From Bimuria novae-zelandiae CBS 107.79 (Eukaryota; Ascomycota; Dothideomycetes; Pleosporales; Didymosphaeriaceae), in NCBI GenBank assembly GCA_010015655.1, contig ML976672.1, positions 554,493-618,492 on the forward strand: a stretch of DNA of 64,000 nucleotides. The letters are read 5' to 3'. The stretch's first letter is position 1. Every line of letters begins with the position of its first letter. Below are positions 34,424-45,519 of this stretch, in pieces. The position numbers were made by a program, and so were the translations under genes. The notes beneath the pieces are model-generated. The model saw nothing but the letters and a program-made list of their open reading frames with translations. It had not been told where the DNA came from and made no database searches.

Positions 34424-34956
34424 TGTTACAAGGGCTCTACGTACCTAAGCCTAGTCTAGGTTAGGGAAGAATAGGTTAAGGGTAGAGTGTCTTATAGATA
34501 TTTAGTAATGAAAAGCTAAAAATAGCCACGAGGTAGGTCTTAAGAATAATTTAATTTTATAATAAACTATAAAATAACTAACTAGGAAATTTCCTAATCT
34601 ATTATAAGAGATATACTTATAGTATGTTAAGTTAACTACAAAGAGTAGGAGAAGCATAGAGAAATTATTAGACTATATACTATCTATGCTAGTCCTCGCT
34701 GTTATCTAAATCGCTATTATAGTCCTACTAAGCCGTCGTAGTCCTTGGGACTTTTATAGTCCCTAGGACTTCCGTAGTCCCTTAGACTTTTGTAGTCCCT
34801 TAGACTTTTCGCTTATGCGGGACTACGTCACGTAACTACTAATCTAAGCTGCCCCGCGTCTTCGTGTGTTCCTGCGACCTAGTTATTTTGCCAACAATTA
34901 CTTCCTTTGCGTAATTGTCTAATCTCCTTGTTCCTGTGGGGTTCGTGATCGTAACA
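34424..34956 (-). repeat. 5' LTR of element B with 18-bp tandem array
   Basis: 533 bp from TGTTACAAGGGC to GATCGTAACA. Four consecutive 18-bp units fill 34739-34810, each with an AGTCC...GGACT-type inverted core (for example TAGTCCCTAGGACTTCCG). Less damaged than the left LTR. Its last 180 bp resemble the end of the solo LTR at 1626. Confidence 0.92.
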
Positions 34957-34961
34957 AGATC

Positions 34962-37660
34962 CTCTTATTACTATAATTAACCTAACCTCTTATAGTAACT
35001 TAAATAACCTATTCTACTATAATAAATAGCCTACTAACCTACTATTATTATTATAAATCTAGCCACGTGACTTGCGACTTCCCGTATAGCTTCATTAAAT
35101 AAAATGTAATAAAGGACAGTAACTACGGCTGTAATGTACGTCGCCCTATACCACGCCGCCATACATCCCCAAAAGGAACGAGTAACGATAGCTATTGTTA
35201 CAAGGTACGGGATAGTATATATAGGCATCGTGACAACGGCCTAGATAATACGGATAAGCAAGATAAAGAGTAAAAGGTAACCTATAATAAGCTATTAGAA
35301 ATCAACTCTCTCTAGGAAAAGTATCCTTCTTAAAGAAGCCTACTAGAGCTATTAGCATGTGAAGCCTCCTATTTAGTAAAAGTACTTTTATTATACCCTA
35401 CTCTATCTTAACTAATATTATCGCAATTAAACTAAAAAGTCTTATTAATACTAGCGCATGTAGCTATGTCTTAGTCTACTAGAAGTACCTTTATATAATT
35501 AAAAACGGGCTTAAATCATTTATTAAGAATACAAAAGCTATTTCTTAAGTATTATATCATAGTTAACTAAATACGTAAGTAAATATATATTTTAAGCTAA
35601 CTTAGTACTAAATAATTATTATCTTACTACTTATTTTACCATTTATAATATAAGTTATTATAACCGTATTATTAGCCATAAGCTCTTAGAGCATACTAGT
35701 ATTTAGCTTAATAATAAGTAGTAAACACTTAAGTAGTTAAATACTACGCTAATTAATTATCAACATAATATTATTGTCCCTACGTAAGACACTATTATAG
35801 AAGTAAACTTTAGTTATTAAGGAAACTCTAAATAATGTATTAAGCTTATAAATATAGCTATAATCTAGTATAACTATTACTTAATACAATAGTCCCCTTA
35901 ACGTCGCGTCTACTAAAGGAATAAAAGCTAAAATAGAAGAGTAGCTCTACTACTAACCTGAACTACTATAAGGATAGTAGCCTACACGATATAAGCGTAT
36001 CTCTTATGAAAATCTCAGAATGGCAGGCCTTCATATTAACACTATAAAAGCTATTATATTTATAATTCACGAGCGATAAAAGGGGATAATTATTAGCTAG
36101 ATTAGTATTTATAAGGTAGAAAAACCAATCTAGGACTATAAGAAGGAGCCAGGCTAGATAGATTAGATTTAGAAAAGGACCTTTGCTAGCTCCTTATAAA
36201 AAAGCTACTATGTCTAGGCTACGCTAGTATAACACTTACCTACTTCTTAGAAAAGAACTTATACGTTCTACCTTTATACCATAATAGTGCTAATTATAAT
36301 ATTAAGCTAACTATAGATAATACGCTAACGCTAAGCCTACTATATAGTACAGCTTTAAAGTAGTTAGAGCTGATTAAAAACTACCTAAATAACTACCTTT
36401 AATATAGCTTTATTACTTATAGTAATGCGTCGTATACCTTACTAGTACTATTTACTAAAAAGCCTAAAGGGGATAGTAATTCTACGTTAACTCTTATACG
36501 CTTAACGCTATTAGAAAGAAAGACATTTATTTTATTGCACTAATTTAAGAAAGTCTTACCCGACTCGCTTATGCCGAAGTATTTATTAAGTTTAATATAT
36601 ATTACGCTTTTTATTATATTTAACTTAATATTGATGTTAAGAATCTAAGCTCATTTTACACATGCTATAGTAATTATAAGTATTATATATTATCTTTTAG
36701 TCTCTATAACAGGCCTGTTACCTTTTAACGATATATTAATAAGACCCTACATAGTATACTTAATAGCTTTTATATAGCCTATCTAGAAAATATTCTTATC
36801 TACTTAGAGGACTTACTATATCACGAGGAGTATGTTACTTAGATACTAAGACGTCTTTATAATGTAGGGCGCTAAGTAAATATGAAAATAAAAATAAAGT
36901 TCCTTAGTCTTATTATTAGCCCATGAGACATGTAGAAAGATTTAAAAAAGGTTACTACTATATAGGACTAGATAGTACCTATATCAGTTAAAGCTGTATT
37001 ATTATTATTAGACTTTTATAACTTTTACTAGACCTTCCTTAAGGACTATAAACGTATTATTAGACTACTTATAAAGTTTTTTAAGAAGGGTGACTAGTAT
37101 ATCCTTAGTAAGCAAAAGCTCGTAGCCTTTTAGTAAGCTAAAGACCTTATACTATTAAATAACGTACTTACTTACTACTCTCTCTATTACGTAATAAGAA
37201 TAGAGATAAATGCAAGTAATAGTGTTATTTCTAGTATACCTTCTTAACTATAAAATAATAGTCACTAGCGACATATTAATTTCTACTTTAAAGCTGTAAG
37301 TAGTTTCTAAACAAACTATAATATTTATAATAACGAGATGCTTGCTATAGCTTACAGCCTTAAAAAGTAAAAGTCTTAGCTTATTAGCTTATAGACTACT
37401 AAGTTATTTAGCGCTATTACTAACTATTAAGCGCTTAAGTACTTCTTAACGAAGTAAGAGCTTGCTCTATAATAAATATACTAGGCTATAATAGTAGTAG
37501 ACTTTATTATTAAGCTTACGTATTAACTAGATATTACTAATATAGTAGCTAACGCGCTATTACGCAAGTAAAAGGAACTATAAACTAAAATAAAAACAAA
37601 AATAAATTAGCTTATATAAAAGCTTTCCTATAAGCTAAGTGGGTAGATATTAATATTATT
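34962..37660 (+). pseudogene. Ty3/gypsy element F: gag end, protease, RT, RNase H
   Basis: Plus-strand remnant directly right of element B. A decayed zinc knuckle (TYYYYYKSSHVTCDFP, Tyr for Cys) is encoded near 35020-35080. Protease follows near 35440 (LINTSAC for LIDTGAS). RT lies around 36560-36850, with remnants of FSLYNRPATFQRYINKTL and AYLENILIYSEDL, where family members have YLDDILIYS. RNase H-like sequence follows to about 37640 (TNYNIYNNEMLAIAYSLKK, ITNYQALKYFLTK). No integrase or LTR was recognised. Most of gag should lie upstream but is absent, possibly because of the element B insertion and deletion. Confidence 0.7.
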
Positions 37661-38639
37661 TAAATAATAATAGGTTGACTCGCTACCCTGGCTACTTAAA
37701 GACTATAATAAAAGCTTAAGATTATAGCCTCTAATGTAAGGGGCTGGGTGCTCTAGGAGTCAAAGGTACTAGAAGAATACTTATAAATTTAATAAAGAGT
37801 CTAAAGTTAAGCTTCAGGCGTTAAACTTATATATCTAGGATTTGTATAAGTAAGAGTTAAGGATCTAAAGTAATAACTAGGCGTAGCCTATTATATACCT
37901 CTCTTATCTCTATTACGAATAAAGATAAATCTTTACGTCTTATCTTATTATATAGTTTTATAGTTATTTTATTATCTGCTTGCAATTCTCTTACTATTAT
38001 AAACCTTTTGCTAGCTCTATTCTCGCGTGTCTAATTTTATATTCTTACTATAAGTAGTTAGTATAGTAGGGTGTTGGCGCTACTACGTTTACTTATTATT
38101 ATATATATAAAATTACTACTTACTTAGCTTTTAAACCTTACTTTTTTATACTTTCCTTTTTCTTATCTTAACTTTGTGCGCTGTAACGTCTCGCTTTTAG
38201 CCTAGTCTTTTTTAACTTTATAATCTAATTCCGCTTTTTATTTTAATAAGATAGCTAGCCCTTCGCGTAATAGCTACGTAATAAAAACTTTTAAGTGATA
38301 AAGGTGTGCTATTAATTTTAATAATAAAATAAAAGAAGCCTTATCCTTAATCCCTAACACTATTATATCTTTATTATTGTATCTAAATTTAGCTACATAA
38401 TGATTAAAGTAACCTAATATTGCTATACCAAATGTTTAATTAGCTTATAAAACTAAAAGCAAAATAATTATATTAGCTATGAATTTTGAATAGCTATAAA
38501 TCTTATGTCAGCATAAATTTTATTAACCACTATAATTATAATAAAATTCTGTTAGCTATATTTTCCCCATATTTTTCGTATACTTTACAGCCTTTAAATA
38601 TCCATATATTTAAGTCTCTATTAATAGTATATTTAAATA
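37661..38639. other. AT-rich decayed sequence, unassigned
   Basis: TA-rich with stops in all frames. Around 37700-38050 it may be the tail of element F. No motif recognised. Confidence 0.35.
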
Positions 38640-39330
38640 AGCTATTACCTTTTTTTTAATAACTAAAGACTAGTTGTAATCGCTAAGAACGACTTTCTTT
38701 AGTTATTTTAATAAATATAAATTAATATAATAAATAAGTAATTTATCTTTTACAATTTTAAAGCTATAGGTATCGTCTCCTAAAATTTAATAAGTCTAAA
38801 TATTTAATCCATAATTATCTAAGAGCTTAACCTTAGTACTTAGTATATTAAATTAGAGAAAGATTAATTAGCTGCTTAAGGCTATTATTAATATAAGGGG
38901 GAGTAATAAGGCTAAGAAGCTAAGCTATATAGTATACTATATTATTACTTAAAAACAGCTCTTAGAGTATAAAAGTAAAGGTCTATATAAGGCCTTAATA
39001 ATATAATAGAAACGCGTAAAGTAAGGCAGATATTTCCTCTTAATTAGCTAAATAAGAATAATAGTAAAGTAGTATTTTAATTACTCTATAGCGTACAGCA
39101 GGCCCGTAATTATTAATACTAAAAAAATATATAAAGAAGTAATAAATATATTTTTAAAAAAGTAAGTAAGTAAATACGCATTACGCTAGCTAATAGCTTA
39201 AAAAACTACTTTATAAAAAGCGTATAACTTAATGAGCTACTAAAGATACGCGCATAAAGCGGAAAGCTAATAAAGCTATAAAATAATATATAAAGTAATA
39301 GGCCTATGAGGCATAAAAATAACTTTAATA
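38640..39330 (+). pseudogene. pogo-like transposase C-terminal fragment (P1)
   Basis: RIP-damaged plus-strand remnant of the C-terminal third of a fungal pogo/Fot1-like transposase. It reads FKATGIVS-like, then LVLSILN-RKINQLLKAI, KGLYKALIIQQKRVK and SVQQARN. These correspond to segments of P3 in the same window: FRVTGISPLD, SVLSASDWRKIERLLRQVV, ALINEKKRRKRGK and FWSPSK. The catalytic domain is missing. 39331-39617 continues as AT-rich 3' sequence without features. Confidence 0.65.
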
Positions 39331-39667
39331 AAGTATTAAGGTACTTTAGTTAGTTATTAAGAAGGTCTTTAGGCCTTATAATAAACTATTAAGCCTATAT
39401 AGTCATAAAGTAATACTATAAATATTAATAAAGCTATATTAGCTATATTAGATCTATTAATGCGCTAAGGCTATATTATTAAAATACTAAGTAAATATAG
39501 ATAACCTAATTAAATAGTATTTATTTATAAGCCTTAGAGACCTTAACAATAAAAATCTTATAATAATATTAATTATACGCATCTCTATAGCCTTATGTTA
39601 TTAGCTAAGTAATCGCGTCGGGGTGTTGCATGAGTTGACGTGTTGCACGAGCTGCCAAGCTACGATA

Positions 39668-41793
39668 CCGTACTAGTTCAGTAAATGGGCTGGTTCGGCA
39701 CTTAGGCCACCCCCACTTTTTCAACCCCTTGCTTCACCCTTTAATAACTTAACCAATATGGCTCCAATTAACGACGCACTTAAAGAAATTAAATTATATA
39801 AGTTAGCTAAAGGATAGTTATACTAAAAAATCACGAAAAAATATAGTATGCTACGTAAATTATTAAGGAGACTATACTAAGGTAAAAACACCCTAACAGA
39901 AGAGTAGAAACTCCAACGTAGAAAGATTAACCTATAATAAAAGTTAAAGCTTATAAGTTATATAGAGTAGCTTACAGCTTATTCGCTACTACCTATAAGA
40001 GAAATAATATAGAATTTTGCCTTTATAATTACAAAACAGCGTATTAGAAAAAGCTAGATTACCTAATTCCTTAACCATAATTTAATTATTATTATCCTTT
40101 ACTTGTCTACTGCAATAGACACCGTACGCCACTAAGTTAATTTAGGTAATCAATATTAGCTATTCTTTTAACTACTCGTTAAGAAAATAGAGGAATATGA
40201 TATAAAGCCTTCTTATACGTATAATATAGATAAGAAGGGTTTTCTTATTAAAGTTATTAGAAAAGTAAAAGGATCTTTAGTAAAGTAATATAAAACTATA
40301 GGGAGGTTATAGCATCCCTTTAAGATAAAAATAAAAAGTAGATAACACTGCTTACCTACGTATATAGTAATAAATTAGTATTACTACTAGCTCTATTATT
40401 TATAGCTGCTAACAAGGGCCTTTAATTATTATAAGTAAATAATATTAAAGCTAAAAAAACACGAGGTCTTTATTAGCTTATCTTTAACTAAATAAACTAA
40501 TAATAATATAGGGCTTGCATGGCTAGAGCAGGTGTTTAATTACTACACTAAGGAGAAAGCTTGTCGATCCTAGCGCCTACTTATCCTAGATGGCCACGGG
40601 TCTCACATAACGATAGACTTTATTAAGTACTATACACAGAATTAAATTCTACTTATAGTATTCCCCCTTACAGCACTCACACGCTGTAGCCACTAGATAT
40701 AGTAATATTTAAGCCTCTCTTATCGTTCTACTTAAACGCTCTTATAAACTACCTTTATAATACCTAAGGCTTATTACTAGTTAAGAAATAAGACTTCTTT
40801 AAGCTATTTTAGAAAGCCTAAACTAACTCCTTTTATAAAAAATAAATTGTTCTTAACTCCTTTAAGGTAACTAGGATATAGCTACTTAACTTTAAAGTTA
40901 TACTTAAATAATTTACCTACTTAATACTAGAGCAGGATTCATGTAAAAGCTCTAACTTAGTATTTAGTAGTAAGAATTAGTATAAACTTAAGACTATTAT
41001 ACGCTCCTAAGTTAAGGATTAAAGTAATAAAAACGTTAAAAAGCTTTAGCGCTTACTTTATTATATTACTATTTAAAATAACCTACTCTACGCTAAAGTA
41101 ATAGGCCTAAGAAATACTATACTTACTAGTAAGAAATATAAGAAGAAAAGCAAACCTCTAGACTTATAGTAACGTAAGGAGTACTATAGTAGCGTAGTAA
41201 TATAGTTACTAAAGAAGCTAAGGGAGGCTAAAGCGCGTAAAAGAGCAAAAGAGCAAAAGAAAGAAGAGTAACAACTTAAAAAGGCTTATAAAAAGGCTAA
41301 ATAGACCTTAAATAAAGTCCTTAAGCTTTAAGAGAACGAAGAAAGAGAGAGGTTAAAAATCTAAAAGTAAAAAGAAAAGAAGAGAATGGAGGCTAAAAGG
41401 TAGTATAAATATAAGCGTAAGAAAATAGAGAAAGAAAACTCTAAAAAAGCTATATAAACCTCCTAAAAGAGAGAGAGGAAGGCTTTAAAGCCTTTTATAA
41501 TAAAATAAAAGAAATAAACTCGTGTAGAGGTTACTATAAAGGCTACTATTAATACTTAGGGTAATTAATTATATAATCTCTTACTTATAGTTACTACTTA
41601 GCGTGGCTGGAATATTAAGCTTTTATAGAAATATATGTAGTATATCTTTTTTATAGGAGTTTATTTAGTATCAAAATAATTTATTAGAATAATTTACCTA
41701 TTATAGGTGACTTTGTAACGCTGTTTGTGTTACTGCGTGTTTTTGATGAGGTGGCCCAAGTGCCGAACCGGCCCATTTGCTGAACCGCCACGG
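39668..41793 (+). mobile_element. pogo-like element P2, complete, in the leader of P3
   Basis: Bounded by TIRs of about 45 bp. The left one begins CCGTACTAGTTCAGTAAATG. The right one, read on the minus strand, begins CCGTGGCGGTTCAGCAAATG. Both continue GGC-GGTTCGGCACTT-GGCCACC. TA dinucleotides flank it at 39666-39667 and 41794-41795, the pogo target duplication. Interior RIP-damaged. It separates the presumed 5' end of P3 (39618-39665) from the P3 start codon at 41855. Confidence 0.88.
39758..41560 (+). pseudogene. pogo-like transposase of P2
   Basis: Starts ATG at 39758 (MAPINDALKEIK, aligned with MDPIDAAVEALKSLK of P3). Catalytic pieces are readable: YNIDKKGFLI for YNMDEKG, LLILDGHGSHITIDFIKYY, and PLDIVIFKP with the third Asp kept. 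One base is missing in a C run near 40661-40670, so the frame shifts between the second and third catalytic blocks. Many TAG and TAA stops. The tail is Lys/Glu-rich (KEKACR then KRVKEQKSKRKK), as in the coiled-coil C-terminus of the family. Non-functional. Confidence 0.82.
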
Positions 41794-41854
41794 TACTTAA
41801 CGCATAGTCAACACTAAAACGCGTATACTTTTAACACCCCATAACTCTACCAAT

Positions 41855-43325
41855 ATGGACCCGATTGACGCAGCTGTTGAAGCTTTAAAATCCCTAAAGC
41901 TAGGAGAACGTCCTAATATATCCCAGGTTGCGCGGGAGTATGGCGTTGAGCGGTCACGGCTCTCGAAGCGTTATCACAGAGTTCAGGGCACCTATGCATC
42001 ACGGGCCGAAAAAAAGCGAATCCTCAACACTACACGGGAAAAACAGCTACTACAGTATATTGATAAGCTGCGTGTACGAGGCCTACCCCCTACAAGAGAG
42101 ATAATACGAAATTTCGCAGCAGAAATAGCCCATCAAGAGCCAGGAAAACACTGGGTTGATCGCTACATTGCGCGGCATCAAATTGACCTTGTATCGTGAT
42201 GGACATCCGGCATCGGTAACCAGCGCCACAAAGCCGATTCGGCCTTCAAATACGCCCACGCCCTCTATTTCAAGCTTTTGGACAATAAGATCAAGCAGTA
42301 CGACATCGCGCCGTCAAATATATACAATATGGATGAGAAGGGCTTCTTGATCGGGGTGGTGTCAAAAACGAAGCGCGTGTTCTCCCGACAGCGATATGAT
42401 CAAGGAGGCGTCAAGTAGGTACTCCAGGACGGCAACAGGGAGTGGATAACGACCATAGCTTGTATATGCGCCGACGGCAGCTCTCTCAATCCCGCCCTGA
42501 TATATCAGGCGGCTTCTGGCAATATCCAGGATACATGGTTGCAGGATTTCAATCCTCAAGAACACCAGGCCTTCTTCGCCTCATCACTCTCTGGATGGAC
42601 GAACAACGAACTCGTGATTGCCTGGCTTAAGAGGTGCTTTCAAGAGGAGACTAAGAAGAAGGCAAAGCGCGATTATCGACTCTTAATCCTTGATGGGCAT
42701 GGCTCACATGTTACTATGGAATTTATTGAGTTCTGCGATCAAAATCGAATCCTCCTCGCCATCTATCAGCCGCATTCCACCCATACGCTGCAGCCTCTAG
42801 ATGTCTGCCTCTTCAAGCCTCCATCAGCTGCATATACCGAAGAGCTCACCCAATTTATGTACAATAGCCAGGGACTCACATCCACCATCAAGCGCGACTT
42901 CTTCTGCTTCTTCTATAGGGCGTACAGGATCGCTTTCGCCGAAGAAACGATTATCAACGCCTTTAGAGTCACCGGCATCTCTCCGCTGGATAGCAACACT
43001 ATATTAAAGAAATTCAAGAATCCAGAGCCTCAGAGGCCATCAAGCAGCGATAGTACGTCGTCAGTACTCTCCGCAAGCGATTGGCGTAAAATTGAACGAC
43101 TTCTGCGACAGGTAGTTGAGGATATCTACGATAACCCGGCCGCGCAGCTTTCTCACACTATCCATGCGATAGCGACTCAAAAATAGCTCCTTTAGCATGA
43201 AAATGATTGCCTTAGAGATGCCCTTATTAATGAGAAGAAGCGCCGTAAGCGTGGCAAGGCATTACCACTTGAAGCCCCCGAGGATTACGCTGGCGGCGCC
43301 GTCTTCTGGTCGCCATCTAAAGTTA
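41855..43325 (+). pseudogene. pogo-like transposase P3, 5' segment (split by P4)
   Basis: Nearly intact pogo/Fot1-like DDE transposase of normal composition. Residues 1-80 form the CENP-B/Psq-like DNA-binding region (MDPIDAAVEALKSLKLGERP, REYGVERSRLSKRYH). The catalytic DDD residues are in YNMDEKGF, LLILDGHGSHVTMEFI and QPLDVCLFKP. Stops at 42197 (TGA), 42416, 43184 and 43193 (TAG) all fit CGA- or CAG-to-stop transitions in one uninterrupted frame. The frame is cut at TA 43324-43325 by P4 within FWSPSKV and resumes exactly in frame at 50825. The joined length would be about 581 residues, normal for the family. Reverting four transitions would restore an open frame; this is an observation about decay, not a claim of activity. 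Confidence 0.92.
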
Positions 43326-43414
43326 CTGTGTGTCACCACCTCGTGCACGGTCCCACCTCGTGCACGGCCAACACCGAATCTCCCGCCCTTTCAGAATCGC
43401 TTTACACCACCAAT

Positions 43415-45238
43415 ATACACCCAATGGAGGCTGCCCTGGAGTCGTTAAAATCGCTAAAGCTTAGACAGAAGCCTAATTACACTTAGACTACTAAAAAGTA
43501 CAGTATTAATTAAACGTTGCTATTAAAGCGTTACCGCGGGGTTATTAGTAGCTATATAAAGAAAGTTAATAATATACGCCTTCTTAACTCTACGCAGGAA
43601 ACTAAGCTTGTATAATATATTAATAAGCTCTGTGTACGAGGGCTACCACCTATAAGGGAGATAATACAGAATTTCGCAGTAAAAATAGCAGGAAAAGAGC
43701 CAGGAAAAAACTAGGTTAATCGCTTTATCGCGCGGCATTACATTAAGCTTGTATCTTAATAGGCATCTGGTATCGATTCTACACGCTATAGAGCTAATTC
43801 TGCCTTTAAATACGCCCTATATTTTAAGCTCCTAAATTAAACGATAAATTAGTACGATATTAAGGCTCGCAATATTTATAATATAAATAAAAAGGGCTTC
43901 TTAATTAGGATACTATTAAAAATAAAGCGCGTATTCTCCCGCTATTAATATAATTACGAAGGTGTTAAATAAGTACTCAAGGATAGTAATAAAAAGTAAA
44001 TAACTATAATAGCCTATATTTACGCTAACGATAGCTATCTTACGCTTACGCTAATTTATTAGGCTATTTTTAGTAAGATATAAGACTTATAGCTTTAAAA
44101 TTTTAACCTTATAAAGCATAAAACCTTCTTTACCTTATTACCTAGTAAATAGACTAATAATAAGTTAGGGTTTGCATGGCTTAAATAGGTGTTTAATCGC
44201 GAAATAAAAGTAAAGGTAAGATAATTATATTATCCACTTATCTTTAATAGCTATAGCTTACATGTATTAATAGAGTTTATTAAGTTTTATAATAATAATT
44301 AGATTCTTTTAGCTATTCATCCTCCTTACGCTACTTACACCTTATAGCTACTTAATATCTACCTTTTTAAGCCTCTATTAACTGCCTACTTAAACGAGCG
44401 CTCTAATTTTATATATAACTACTAGAGCATTTTTATAATTATAAAAAAAGACTTCTTTTGCTTGTTTTATAAGGCCTGGCATATAGCATTTAAGGAAGAG
44501 ATAATCTTAATAGCTTTTAAAGTTATAAGGCTTTCGCCGTTAGACCTAGAGGCTATACTTAAGAGATTTAAAATAAAGAAGATTAAGAGGCCTTTATTAA
44601 GTAATAGTAGTACTTCTGTACTTAGTGCTTTAGATTAGAGAAAGATTAAGTAATTACTACGCTAAGTAGTAGAAGATATTTATAATTAACGCTTCTAATA
44701 GCTAAGCTAGATAATTTACGTAATAGCTGTATAAAAATAGCTCCTCTAGCATAAAAATAAGTAACTTAAAGGGGCCCTTACTAATAAGAAAAAGCGCCGC
44801 CAACGTAGTAAGCCTCTATTATTTAAGGCACTATAAGAGTATAATTATAGAGCTATATTTTAGTTATTATTTAAAGTTAAGGACGCCCGCGACCGCTAAG
44901 TATAAAAGAATACTAATAAGTAGCTACTATAATAATAGAAGTCTAAGGAGATTAAGTATAGGGAGTAATAAAAGCAAAAGAAGGCTACTATGCTTAGAGA
45001 GAGGTAGCGTATAAGACAGGTAGCTAAAAAACTACACCTTTTAGAATAGTATAAAAAAGCTATATAGCACGAAGAAACTAGGATCGCGCGCGAAGCTAAA
45101 AAGTAACTGTAATAAGATATATAATTTTTTAAAAAAGGTAGTAGATATCTTCTAAAGGCCTTGGCACCACCTCCTTAAGTTACTAAAGAGATAGAGGACG
45201 TTAGTATAGATATATTATCTATAGTTAATGTGGTGCCT
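43415..45238 (+). pseudogene. pogo-like transposase of P4, RIP-decayed
   Basis: Same frame layout as P3. The start codon is lost: aligned with the CCAATATGGACCC context of P3, P4 has CCAATATACACCC, so ATG became ATA at 43415. The first 60 bp are undamaged; RIP stops set in sharply after about 43450. Readable pieces include TREIIQNFAVKIAG-like sequence, KKGFLI for DEKGFLI, QPLNIYLFKP with the third Asp now Asn, FFCLFYKAWHIAF and SVLSALD-RKIK. The K/E-rich tail ends at 45238 where copia is inserted. Confidence 0.85.
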
Positions 45239-45461
45239 TGTCCGATTACATGGTCACTTTGTTTTGGCAAGGTGGCTGGCGCACCTGTACCCTTACCGGA
45301 GACGCATTCCGCCCTTGCCTAAAGCGGCTTCCACCCTTACATTCCACAACAAAGCAAGGGATATAGAGGCGTCTCACCTCTTAAATACTTAGACAAGAGA
45401 GAACAACCTTAGATTAATTAATAATTATTCTATCTTATTAAGATTACTCTTTAATCTAATA
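45239..45461 (+). repeat. 5' LTR of copia
   Basis: Begins TGTCCGATTACATGG and ends CTTTAATCTAATA. The first 160 bp are almost identical to the right LTR. The last 60 bp carry many C-to-T changes in CA context (CAATC to TAATT), a RIP gradient within one LTR. Confidence 0.93.
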
Positions 45462-45519
45462 ATTAAGAGTCTCACTGCCTCAACTAATTACTACCTTAAC
45501 TAAGCCAATTATAATAGCC

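Larger units (their letters stand above)
27755..34956 (-). mobile_element. Complete Ty3/gypsy element B
   Basis: Full-length element with LTRs 27755-28269 and 34424-34956 and the perfect TSD AGATC at 27750-27754 and 34957-34961. RT, integrase and protease read on the minus strand, so the right LTR is the 5' LTR. The interior is strongly RIP-mutated. An antisense frame lies at 28421-28834. Confidence 0.94.

Noticed and set aside
27548..35080. The 172-bp repeat at 27548 as 5' LTR of element F split by element B
   Set aside because: After removing element B only about 150 bp would separate the LTR from the zinc knuckle, leaving no room for gag; needs a deletion for which there is no direct evidence.
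35034..35228. 64-residue minus-strand ORF with hydrophobic stretches
   Set aside because: The plus strand here encodes the end of the element F gag including a decayed zinc knuckle; the minus ORF is its shadow.
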